Source of the DNA: Sulfoacidibacillus ferrooxidans
GTDB taxonomy: Bacteria > Bacillota > Bacilli > Alicyclobacillales > SLC66
Direction: 5' to 3'
Assembly (NCBI RefSeq): GCF_022606465.1
Contig: NZ_JALBUF010000005.1
Span: forward strand, 152,607 to 216,606
DNA length: 64,000 nt
Below the pieces are notes generated by a model. It had not been told where the DNA came from. It worked only from the letters and a program-made list of their open reading frames with translations, and searched no databases. The first letter of the stretch is position 1. Each line of letters begins with the position of its first letter. Below are positions 9,557 to 17,413 of this stretch, piece after piece. The translations under genes were made by a program, and so were the position numbers.

Positions 9557-9586
9557 TCACCTCAGTGAAGTCACCGGCATATGATG
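9557..9586 (+). promoter_or_regulatory. Candidate sigma-K promoter of dpaAB
   Basis: TCACC with AC at 9559-9560, a 17-nt spacer, then CATATGAT at 9578-9585. This fits the sigma-K pattern AC-N16/17-CATAnnnT(A). In B. subtilis the dipicolinate synthase operon is transcribed in the mother cell by sigma-K. The sequence is nearly the same in layout (TCACC ... CCGGCATA) as the site before cotE at 35678. Confidence 0.45.
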
Positions 9587-9674
9587 CTGTATGCGCGGTA
9601 GGCTTTTGTCTATTTATCCCGTGCCTTGTATTTTTCTTGGCTAGGCGTAAAATGAGGTGAAAGGGGTACCCGGA

Positions 9675-10574
9675 ATGATGTTGACGGGGATCAAGATGGC
9701 GTTTATTGGAGGTGACGCGCGCATTATAGAAGTCGTTCGGTATGTGAGCGACCTTGATGCGTCGACGTATCTGTTCGGCTTTGATCGTTTGTCACTTTCT
9801 TTCCCTGACATGCAAAAAGTCGACTTACACTCTACGTCTCTAGCGGACTTTGATGTCATTGTTCTGCCTATTGCAGGTATGGATGATGAGGGGCGTGTGG
9901 ATGCCGCATTTTCGGATGCACCTCTGCGGCTAACCGATGAGCACTTTGCGTCTATTTCTAAAAATGCACCGATTTTTTCAGGGATAGCTCGTCCAGCGCT
10001 ACAGGCGATGGTGCGTAAACATGGTCTTCAATTGATTAGACTCATGGAACTTGATGAGGTGGCCATTTTAAACTCAGTTCCAACAGCTGAGGGCGCAATC
10101 GCGATGGCGATGGAAAGAACAGAGATTACACTTCATGGTGCGACATGCGTCGTGATGGGGCTAGGACGTTGTGGGTATACACTTGGGCGCATGCTTTCAG
10201 GGATTGGGGCAAATGTGAGGGTTTTTGCGCGTAAGCCAGCAGATTTAGCGCGAATTGCTGAGATGGGATTACATCCGTATGATCATGACCATCTCATTGA
10301 AGCGATCACTGATGCTGACGTTATTTTTAACACGATTCCCGCCCCTATTTTAACGGCGGACGTCTTAACCCATGTTCCTCGCTCCTGTGTGATTGTAGAT
10401 ATTGCATCTGCACCGGGAGGAACGGATTTTCGCTTTGCTGAGAAGCGCGGAATAAATGCAATATTGGCACCAAGCCTACCAGGAATCGTTGCGCCAAAAA
10501 CGGCAGGGCGGATTATCGCACAGACGATTGTGCGGATGATTCAGCCACCGGTGAATACTCCTGGGGGTATATAG
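9675..10574 (+). CDS. dpaA: Dipicolinate synthase subunit A
   Basis: 299 aa from ATG 9675; a GTG at 9657 is in frame but the GAGGTGAAAGGGG ribosome binding site points to the ATG, and the resulting length matches SpoVFA. DpaA with DpaB converts dihydrodipicolinate (from DapA) to dipicolinic acid in the mother cell; DPA with calcium dehydrates the spore core. An N-terminal NAD-binding-like segment (KMAFIGGDARIIEVVRYV) is followed by a second Rossmann domain (VVMGLGRCGYTLGRML, about 160-175). The gene is followed 3 bp later by dpaB. Confidence 0.95.
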   Translation: MMLTGIKMAFIGGDARIIEVVRYVSDLDASTYLFGFDRLSLSFPDMQKVDLHSTSLADFDVIVLPIAGMDDEGRVDAAFSDAPLRLTDEHFASISKNAPIFSGIARPALQAMVRKHGLQLIRLMELDEVAILNSVPTAEGAIAMAMERTEITLHGATCVVMGLGRCGYTLGRMLSGIGANVRVFARKPADLARIAEMGLHPYDHDHLIEAITDADVIFNTIPAPILTADVLTHVPRSCVIVDIASAPGGTDFRFAEKRGINAILAPSLPGIVAPKTAGRIIAQTIVRMIQPPVNTPGGI

Positions 10575-10577
10575 ACG

Positions 10578-11177
10578 ATGGATCTTAAAGGGAAAACAGT
10601 TGGATTTGCAGTTACTGGATCACATTGTACGTATGCCGAGGTATTTCCAGAAATTGAACGATTTGTGCAAGCGGGGGTTCGGGTTATTCCGATTTTTTCA
10701 AATTCAGTTTTAGCTGTTGCCACTCGATTTGGAGAAGCAGGGGAATGGGCTACACGAATTGAAGAAGTGACAGGTGAGGCTGCGATTGTAACCTTGCCCG
10801 ATGCTGAACCGCTAGGGCCGTCAAAACTTCTCGATGCTTTGATTATTGCACCTTGTACAGGAAGTACGCTAAGCCGTCTCGCCAATGCGCAAAATGATTC
10901 AGCAGTATTAATGGCTGCTAAAGCAACAATGCGCAATGATCGGCCGATTATTATTGGGATTTCTACCAATGATGGACTCGGATTAAATGCTGTGAATGTC
11001 GCGCGTTTATTATCTACAAAAAATATGTTTTTTGTCCCGTTCGGGCAAGATGATCCATTTAAAAAAATGAATTCGTTGGTTGCAAAGATGGATTTAATCA
11101 TGCCGACAGTTGAGATGGCGCTTGAAAAACGTCAATACCAACCCATGTTGATTGAACGCTATCAGTATGCTCACTAA
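10578..11177 (+). CDS. dpaB: Dipicolinate synthase subunit B (flavoprotein-like)
   Basis: 199 aa, SpoVFB family, a flavoprotein-fold protein (GFAVTGSHCTYAEVFPEIE at the start; IIAPCTGSTLSRLANAQNDSAVLMA mid-protein, like PPC decarboxylase/UbiX flavoproteins). It acts with DpaA to make dipicolinate. It starts 3 bp after dpaA, so the two are one operon, and asd-dapG-dapA follow directly. The pathway from aspartate to dipicolinate is therefore encoded contiguously. Confidence 0.95.
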   Translation: MDLKGKTVGFAVTGSHCTYAEVFPEIERFVQAGVRVIPIFSNSVLAVATRFGEAGEWATRIEEVTGEAAIVTLPDAEPLGPSKLLDALIIAPCTGSTLSRLANAQNDSAVLMAAKATMRNDRPIIIGISTNDGLGLNAVNVARLLSTKNMFFVPFGQDDPFKKMNSLVAKMDLIMPTVEMALEKRQYQPMLIERYQYAH

Positions 11178-11238
11178 ATAGCATCTTTATGCAAAACGGA
11201 TGCTTGCGACGCAACGGGTGTAGAAAGGATAGATCACA

Positions 11239-12282
11239 ATGACAAAACCAGTGCACGTTGCGGTGGTAGGCGCCACCGGAGCAGTCGGTCAGGCTATGAT
11301 CGACACGCTTTTGCGGCGCGAGTTTCCGTTTGCTTCTTTAAAGTTACTTGCGTCTGCACGGTCTGCAGGAACGGTTGTGGAGGTTCGTGGAGAGCAACTG
11401 ATCGTAGAAGAGGCAACACCTGAATCATTTGAAGGTATCGATATTGCTTTATTTAGTGCAGGTGGAGATGTCTCTTTGCGATTGGCGAAAGAGGCAGTTA
11501 AACGCGGAGCGCTTGTGATTGATAATACGAGCGCGTTTCGCATGGATCCACTTGTTCCTTTGGTTGTTCCTGAGGTTAATCCCAAAGAAATTTTCAAGAA
11601 TCAAGGTATCATTGCAAACCCTAATTGCTCGACGATTCAGATGATGGTTGCCTTATATCCAATTTACCGCGAGTACGGTATTCGCCGCATTGTCGTGTCT
11701 ACTTATCAAGCTGCCTCGGGTGCGGGACAGCTTGCGATGGACGAGTTAAGACAAACTGCATCTGCTATATTGGTAGGTGAAAATCCTGTGGCAAAAGTGT
11801 TGCCAGTGTCTAAACTGGAGTATCATTATCCACTTGCATTTAATGTATTGCCGCAAATTGATGTATTTGAGGCAAATGGATATACAAAAGAAGAAATGAA
11901 GATGGTCAATGAGACGCATAAGATTTTGAATGATGCTCGCATTGAGGTTACGCCAACTGCAGCGCGCGTTCCTGTAATGTATGGTCATTCGGAGTCGATT
12001 TACATTGAGACCGATCAACCATTTGAGATTTCAGACATATTGCGGTTGCTCGCCCATTCTCCAGGACTTGTTTTGCAGGACGATCCGGAGCATCAGGTGT
12101 ATCCACAAGCTTTGCAAGCGGCAGGGCAATTCCCTGTATTTGTTGGTCGTGTTCGCAAAGACTTATTTGTGAAAAATGGCCTTTCGATGTGGGTGGTTGC
12201 TGATAATATATTAAAAGGTGCTGCACTCAATGCAGTTCAAATTGCGGAAATGTGGATTTTGCAGGAGGGCATAGGCTCATGA
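11239..12282 (+). CDS. asd: Aspartate-semialdehyde dehydrogenase
   Basis: 347 aa. It reduces aspartyl phosphate to aspartate semialdehyde with NADPH, the branch point to lysine/DAP, threonine and methionine. The Rossmann motif VVGATGAVGQAM is at residues 9-20; the catalytic cysteine lies in IANPNCSTIQM (about 130) and the STYQAASGAGQ segment and a late histidine region follow. An AGAAAGGAT-type ribosome binding site precedes ATG 11239. The stop overlaps the dapG start (ATGA). Confidence 0.96.
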   Translation: MTKPVHVAVVGATGAVGQAMIDTLLRREFPFASLKLLASARSAGTVVEVRGEQLIVEEATPESFEGIDIALFSAGGDVSLRLAKEAVKRGALVIDNTSAFRMDPLVPLVVPEVNPKEIFKNQGIIANPNCSTIQMMVALYPIYREYGIRRIVVSTYQAASGAGQLAMDELRQTASAILVGENPVAKVLPVSKLEYHYPLAFNVLPQIDVFEANGYTKEEMKMVNETHKILNDARIEVTPTAARVPVMYGHSESIYIETDQPFEISDILRLLAHSPGLVLQDDPEHQVYPQALQAAGQFPVFVGRVRKDLFVKNGLSMWVVADNILKGAALNAVQIAEMWILQEGIGS

Positions 12283-13484
12283 AAGTAATTGTACAAAAAT
12301 TTGGCGGCACATCTGTATCAAGTCGCTCTATGCGTGAAAAAGCTGTGATGCACATTGAAGCGGCGTTAGAGGAAGGCTACTCTGTTGTGGTTGTTGTTTC
12401 TGCAATGGGGCGTATCGGTGAACCCTATGCTACAGATACGCTACTTAGTCTTGTTCGAGCAGATGATACAGTGAGCGCAAGAGATATGGATTTACTCATG
12501 TCCTGTGGAGAGACGATCTCAGCTGTCATCTTTGGATCGATGCTTCGTGGGCGTGGTCACGAAGTTACTGTATTGACAGGTGCACAAGCTGGCATGATCA
12601 CTTCGAATGAATTTGGCAATGCAAGGATTGCGAAAATCGATCCCGAACGGATTGTAAAAGAATTAAAAAATAATCACATTGTGGTCGTTACAGGATTTCA
12701 AGGAATGACTCATGATGGTGAGACAACGACGCTCGGTCGCGGTGGTAGTGATACTTCAGCAACTGCGCTTGGTGTAGCTCTTGATGCGGAATTTATAGAC
12801 ATTTTCACTGACGTAGATGGGATAATGACAGCAGATCCCAATATTGTTGAAGGTGCGCGTCGTTTATCTCATTTGACCTATACTGAGATTGCTAATTTTG
12901 CTTCGCAGGGTGCTAAGGTGATTCATCCTCGAGCAGTGGAACTTGCTATGCAAAAGAATATTCCCATTCGTGTGCGGAGTACTGAATCAAATGATTTGGG
13001 AACACTTGTGACAAGTGGTATGCATTTTCTTGAAGCTAGGCCGGCAAACGATAAGATTTTAACTGGTGTAGCTCACAGTTCACGACTTACTCAAATTAAA
13101 GTACGCGCAAAGACCAAACGGCCAGGCTTTCAAAACCTTGTATTCCGTTCCATGGCTGAAAACGATATATCCGTAGACTTTTTTAATGTAACACCTGAAG
13201 AGGTTGTCTATACTGTGCCCAATAACCACGTTTCGCAAGCGGTAAATACGTTACTTGCTTTAGATTTGGAAGTAGAGACGATTGCGAATGTAGCCAAGGT
13301 AGCTGCAGTAGGCGCTGGTATTCACGGAGTACCAGGTGTTATGGCACGAATTGTCGAAGCGTTAACTGATCAGGATATTGAAATTTTGCAGTCAGCTGAT
13401 TCTAATACAACCATTTGGTGTCTTGTTCATGAGGCTGATATGGCTAATGCGCTGCGCGCGATTCATGATAAATTCAATTTGTAG
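12279..13484 (+). CDS. dapG: Aspartate kinase (DapG type)
   Basis: 401 aa from ATG 12279, which overlaps the asd stop; an upstream in-frame start at 12252 lies inside asd and is not needed. It phosphorylates aspartate, the first step to DAP, lysine and dipicolinate. The kinase start VQKFGGTSV, the GGSDTSATALG and DVDGIMTADPNI motifs, and two C-terminal ACT domains (from about residue 260) are present. In B. subtilis the orthologue is the DAP-inhibited isozyme I; the same regulation is inferred from position. Confidence 0.95.
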   Translation: MKVIVQKFGGTSVSSRSMREKAVMHIEAALEEGYSVVVVVSAMGRIGEPYATDTLLSLVRADDTVSARDMDLLMSCGETISAVIFGSMLRGRGHEVTVLTGAQAGMITSNEFGNARIAKIDPERIVKELKNNHIVVVTGFQGMTHDGETTTLGRGGSDTSATALGVALDAEFIDIFTDVDGIMTADPNIVEGARRLSHLTYTEIANFASQGAKVIHPRAVELAMQKNIPIRVRSTESNDLGTLVTSGMHFLEARPANDKILTGVAHSSRLTQIKVRAKTKRPGFQNLVFRSMAENDISVDFFNVTPEEVVYTVPNNHVSQAVNTLLALDLEVETIANVAKVAAVGAGIHGVPGVMARIVEALTDQDIEILQSADSNTTIWCLVHEADMANALRAIHDKFNL

Positions 13485-13504
13485 AAAGCAAAGGAGAGAT
13501 CCTG

Positions 13505-14392
13505 ATGTTTGGTCAGCTGGTGACAGCCATGGTGACTCCATTTAATGAATCATTGGAACTCGATGTAAAGCGGCTTCCAAAATTAATTGAACACCTTATC
13601 TCTACAGGTACTACTGCACTTGTAGTGAGCGGTACAACAGGGGAATCAGCGACATTATCGCATCGAGAAAAATTGCAGCTATTTGAAGAAACCGTGCGTA
13701 TTGTAGCAGGACGCATCCCTGTCATTGCAGGGACGGGAGGCAACAATACTGCTGAGGCAATCGCCTTTACCAAGGAAGTTGAGAAGCTTCAAGTAGATGC
13801 ATTTCTACTTGTTGCTCCGTATTACAATAAACCATCGCAAGAAGGTCTCTATCAACACTTTACAAGTATTGCACATGAGACAGATAAACCGGTTATTGTG
13901 TACAACATTCCTGGACGTACGTCAGTCAATATTGTCCCAGAGACGATCATTCGATTAGCGGCCATTGACAATATCGTCGCTGTTAAAGAATCATCTGGAG
14001 ATTTCACACAAATTTCAAGAATCATCGGAGAAACTCCAGACGATTTTTATGTTTATAGTGGAGATGATAAATTTACACTTCCCATTTTAGCTCTGGGAGG
14101 CTATGGTGTAGTAAGTGTTGCCGCGCATGTCGCTGGTCAATCAATGCACGATATGTTGCGCGCTTTTTTTGATCGCGATCTACTTACAGCGCGACATATT
14201 CATCATCGCTTAATGCCCTTGTTTGAAGGCTTATTTAAAACATCAAATCCCGTTCTCGTAAAGGCAGCGTTAGAGATGATCGATATTCGCGTTGGATCGG
14301 TAAGACTTCCGTTAGTACCAGCTAGTGCGGAAGAAATGAGAGAATTGCGTCGTACCTTAGGATCTTTGGTTGATTTATCCACAGTACATTAA
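13505..14392 (+). CDS. dapA: 4-hydroxy-tetrahydrodipicolinate synthase
   Basis: 295 aa TIM-barrel lyase that condenses pyruvate with aspartate semialdehyde. Seen are GTTGESATLSHREK (substrate loop), VYNIPGRTSVNI with the catalytic tyrosine, and the Schiff-base lysine in IVAVKESSGD (about residue 160). Its product feeds both DAP for peptidoglycan and, during sporulation, DpaAB. It ends the dpaAB-asd-dapG-dapA unit; a fresh promoter follows in front of RNase J. Confidence 0.96.
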   Translation: MFGQLVTAMVTPFNESLELDVKRLPKLIEHLISTGTTALVVSGTTGESATLSHREKLQLFEETVRIVAGRIPVIAGTGGNNTAEAIAFTKEVEKLQVDAFLLVAPYYNKPSQEGLYQHFTSIAHETDKPVIVYNIPGRTSVNIVPETIIRLAAIDNIVAVKESSGDFTQISRIIGETPDDFYVYSGDDKFTLPILALGGYGVVSVAAHVAGQSMHDMLRAFFDRDLLTARHIHHRLMPLFEGLFKTSNPVLVKAALEMIDIRVGSVRLPLVPASAEEMRELRRTLGSLVDLSTVH

Positions 14393-14422
14393 TTTTTTTT
14401 CGTAAAACAGTGTAAGGCATTC

Positions 14423-14452
14423 TTGAGATCGTATCGGCAGGTCATGTATAAT
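14423..14452 (+). promoter_or_regulatory. Sigma-A promoter of the RNase J gene
   Basis: TTGAGA (14423-14428), 18-nt spacer, perfect TATAAT (14447-14452), about 75 bp before the start codon. Confidence 0.65.
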
Positions 14453-14528
14453 CGGACTACCAGACGAGTGCGGTTAGAAATGCCCTGCTTTTGTTAATGG
14501 TGAGATTGTGATTGGTGGAGGTGTACTG

Positions 14529-16199
14529 TTGAGTAAGAACTTTTCAAATAAATTGACGATCATTCCCCTTGGCGGACTAGGGGAAATCGGCAAAAATATG
14601 ACGGCATATGTTTACGGCAATGACATGATTGTTGTCGATGCGGGTTTGAAATTTCCTGAAGAAGAGATGCTCGGGGTCGATATTGTTATCCCTGACATCA
14701 CTTTTCTTGTCGAAAATAAGCAAAAATTCAAAGGTCTCTTTTTGACTCATGCTCATGAAGATCATATCGGCGGGCTTCCTTATGTGCTAAAAACGTTACA
14801 AGTTCCAGTGTATGGAACGCGATTGACGCTTGGCTTAGTGGAGGCTAAACTTCGCGAACATGGAATATTGGATCAGACAAAGCTGATTCCAATTACAAAT
14901 GAAAGTGAAATTCAGCTTGGTGAATTTACTGTTTCCTGTTTTCATGTCAATCATAGCATCCCAGATGCTGTTGGATTTGCTATTGATACGCCGGAAGGTA
15001 TTGTGGTTCAGACGGGTGACTTTAAGTTTGATCAAACTCCGGTTGATGGACGGCATGCAGATTATGCGAAGATGACGGCACTAGGTAAACGCGGGGTACT
15101 TGCCCTGTTATCAGATAGCACGAATGCCGAACGCCCAGGGTTTACCATGTCCGAACGGACAGTTGGTGCTACCATCGATGAAGTTTTTCGCAATGCGGAA
15201 GGACGTGTTATTCTTTCCACGTTTGCTTCCAATATCCACCGTTTACAACAGGTGATCTTTGCTGCTGAACGTTCATCACGTAAAGTAGCTGTTGTTGGGC
15301 GTAGCATGGTCAATAACTTGACCATTGCGAGAGATTTAGGATATCTACAAGTATTGCCTACGACGCTGATTGAGCCTGATGATATTTCGCGTTATCAAGC
15401 ACGGGAGATCGCGCTTTTGACGACAGGTTCTCAAGGGGAGCCGATGTCTGCACTTACGCGAATGGCGCGTTCGGCACATAGGAAAGTGGAGATTTATCCA
15501 GGTGATACGGTCATTATGGCGTCTTCTCCTATCCCAGGAAATGAAAAATCCATATCTCGTACGATTGATCAGCTCTTTCGGATTGGCGCAAATGTCATTT
15601 ACCAGTCTGTTTCAGGCGTTCATGTATCTGGTCATGGTAGCCAAGAAGAACTGAAATTAATGCTTAATTTTATTCGTCCAAAGTATTTTGTTCCAGTTCA
15701 TGGTGAATTTAGAATGCAAAACCGCCATAAAGAACTTGCCATTGCAACTGGTGTTGATCCGCAGAATATATTTATCATGGACAATGGTGACATGCTTGAA
15801 TTTCAAGGTGGAGTCGCGCGCATGGGGGGCAAAGTTCAGGCCGGTGCGATTATGATCGATGGGTTAGGTGTCGGAGATGTCGGCAATATTGTCTTGCGAG
15901 ACCGTAAGTTATTATCGCAAGATGGTATTTTAGTGGTTGTGGTAACTTTATCGAAACAGACAGGCACGATTCTATCTGGTCCAGATATTATTTCTCGTGG
16001 CTTTGTATATGTTCGCGAGTCTGAGCAATTGCTTGATGAAGCCAATCGCATTGTCTCCTCTACATTACAAAGGCTTGCTACAGAAAACATCAATGACTGG
16101 AACGGGCTAAAGACGGGCGTCAGAGATGCCTTATCGCGGTTCTTGTACGAACAAACACGGCGTAGGCCAATGGTATTGCCAATTATTATGGAAGCGTAA
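14529..16199 (+). CDS. rnjB: Ribonuclease J (RnjB position)
   Basis: 556 aa from TTG 14529, which follows GGTGGAGGTG; the frame is open to 14508 but the length from 14529 fits the family. This is a metallo-beta-lactamase/beta-CASP nuclease with 5'-3' exo- and endonuclease activity on RNA. The zinc motif HAHEDHIGG lies at about residues 77-85, later ligands are in NHSIPDAVGF and QTGDFKFD, and the beta-CASP part (STFASNIHRLQQ) and HVSGHG are present. The position between dapA and tepA matches B. subtilis rnjB (ymfA); by sequence alone it could also serve as RnjA. Confidence 0.92.
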   Translation: MSKNFSNKLTIIPLGGLGEIGKNMTAYVYGNDMIVVDAGLKFPEEEMLGVDIVIPDITFLVENKQKFKGLFLTHAHEDHIGGLPYVLKTLQVPVYGTRLTLGLVEAKLREHGILDQTKLIPITNESEIQLGEFTVSCFHVNHSIPDAVGFAIDTPEGIVVQTGDFKFDQTPVDGRHADYAKMTALGKRGVLALLSDSTNAERPGFTMSERTVGATIDEVFRNAEGRVILSTFASNIHRLQQVIFAAERSSRKVAVVGRSMVNNLTIARDLGYLQVLPTTLIEPDDISRYQAREIALLTTGSQGEPMSALTRMARSAHRKVEIYPGDTVIMASSPIPGNEKSISRTIDQLFRIGANVIYQSVSGVHVSGHGSQEELKLMLNFIRPKYFVPVHGEFRMQNRHKELAIATGVDPQNIFIMDNGDMLEFQGGVARMGGKVQAGAIMIDGLGVGDVGNIVLRDRKLLSQDGILVVVVTLSKQTGTILSGPDIISRGFVYVRESEQLLDEANRIVSSTLQRLATENINDWNGLKTGVRDALSRFLYEQTRRRPMVLPIIMEA

Positions 16200-16265
16200 T
16201 AAAAGTGGGCATAGATGCCATGCAGTGCGACATACTACCAGCGAGACTGATTAGGAGTGACGCAT

Positions 16266-17045
16266 ATGAGTCATGGCACAATGGGATTTAATCATGGACA
16301 AGCTTTCACAGGAAATGTTCCTACTGGAGAAATGCCGGAGTCAATACCGATGGAGCAACATGAACAGTCATCTGTAGCTGAAAACATCGAAAAACTCGGG
16401 CAAACCAATCCAGTGATTGATGAGTCAAATATTTATTGTCTTACCATCGTGGGTCAAATTGAGGGACACATCGTATTACCTCCTCAAAATAAGACAACTA
16501 AGTACGAGCACATGATTCCCCAACTAGTGGCAGCTGAACAAAACGACCATATAGAGGGAGTATTGATTATTTTAAATACTGTGGGTGGAGATGTGGAAGC
16601 GGGCTTAGCTATTGCGGAAATGATTGCATCCATGTCAAAACCTACAGTTACGCTCGTACTAGGTGGAGGACATTCGATTGGTGTCCCCATCGCTGTTGCA
16701 AGTAATTATTCGTTTATTGCAGAAAGTGCGACGATGACGATTCATCCGATTCGCCTCAATGGATTGGTGATTGGTGTCCCCCAAAGTTTTGAGTATCTTG
16801 AAAAGATGCAAGAACGGGTAACGCGGTTTATTACGATGCATTCTCGAATTACTGAGGAGACATTAAAACAACTCATGTTAACCACCGGAGAATTAGCCCG
16901 TGATATTGGAACGTCGGTTGTGGGGCGCGATGCAGTCTTTTATGGTCTGATCGATGAAATTGGTGGATTGGGTCAAGCGATGCGCAAAATCCGCGAACTA
17001 ATCGAGGAATATCGGGGTTTCAGATCGCGAAGTGTCTTGCAATGA
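16266..17045 (+). CDS. tepA: ClpP-like translocation-enhancing protease TepA
   Basis: 259 aa from ATG 16266 (AGGAG at 16253-16257; a GTG at 16257 overlaps the ribosome binding site). A Clp/crotonase-fold serine protease related to ClpP. The probable nucleophile is the serine of GGGHSIGVP (about residue 139), with the histidine in TIHPIRL (about 159). The first 45 residues are a Met/Gly/Pro-rich variable segment. In B. subtilis TepA affects preprotein translocation and degrades signal-peptide-like substrates. ylzJ overlaps its last 4 bp. Confidence 0.9.
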   Translation: MSHGTMGFNHGQAFTGNVPTGEMPESIPMEQHEQSSVAENIEKLGQTNPVIDESNIYCLTIVGQIEGHIVLPPQNKTTKYEHMIPQLVAAEQNDHIEGVLIILNTVGGDVEAGLAIAEMIASMSKPTVTLVLGGGHSIGVPIAVASNYSFIAESATMTIHPIRLNGLVIGVPQSFEYLEKMQERVTRFITMHSRITEETLKQLMLTTGELARDIGTSVVGRDAVFYGLIDEIGGLGQAMRKIRELIEEYRGFRSRSVLQ

Positions 17046-17272
17046 TCCTATGGTCCATTGTTCCTATTGAAACGGTGTTAGAAGGGTATGACGATCCCAG
17101 TCGCCAAGCAAAGCTTGAGGCTATTGAGTATCGTGGTGCTACTCTCATGGTTGAATGGATAGGTTATGGGCAGATGAGAATTCATCGACTCATCTCTCCG
17201 CGACCCGCAGATTATCTAAGAGAAGATTTTTCTCCTGGTAAGATTTTGGATGTCACTCAGTTTCTAATGTAG
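17042..17272 (+). CDS. ylzJ: YlzJ-like small protein
   Basis: 76 aa, starting with ATG 17042 overlapping the tepA stop. It resembles the YlzJ family ([16 protein letters not shown] start; [20 protein letters not shown] core), which is found between tepA and spoIIIE in Bacillus. It looks like a small beta-rich cytoplasmic protein with no known function. A strong terminator follows, closing the rnjB-tepA-ylzJ unit. Confidence 0.85.
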   Translation: MILWSIVPIETVLEGYDDPSRQAKLEAIEYRGATLMVEWIGYGQMRIHRLISPRPADYLREDFSPGKILDVTQFLM

Positions 17273-17290
17273 ATGTTGTTATGCTCGATT

Positions 17291-17322
17291 GCGGGTTCCG
17301 CCTGATGCGGGATCCGCTTTTC
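17291..17322 (+). terminator. Rho-independent terminator after ylzJ
   Basis: An 11-bp stem, GCGGGTTCCGC / GCGGGATCCGC with two G-U pairs, loop CTGAT, followed by TTTTCT. Confidence 0.85.
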
Positions 17323-17413
17323 TGCGACTATGCAGGATTTTCTAAGCTGTTAGCAGAATTATAGTAGATGAAATCACCGTAATGAACGTGTATTTATTTG
17401 GAGGATTTAAGAG

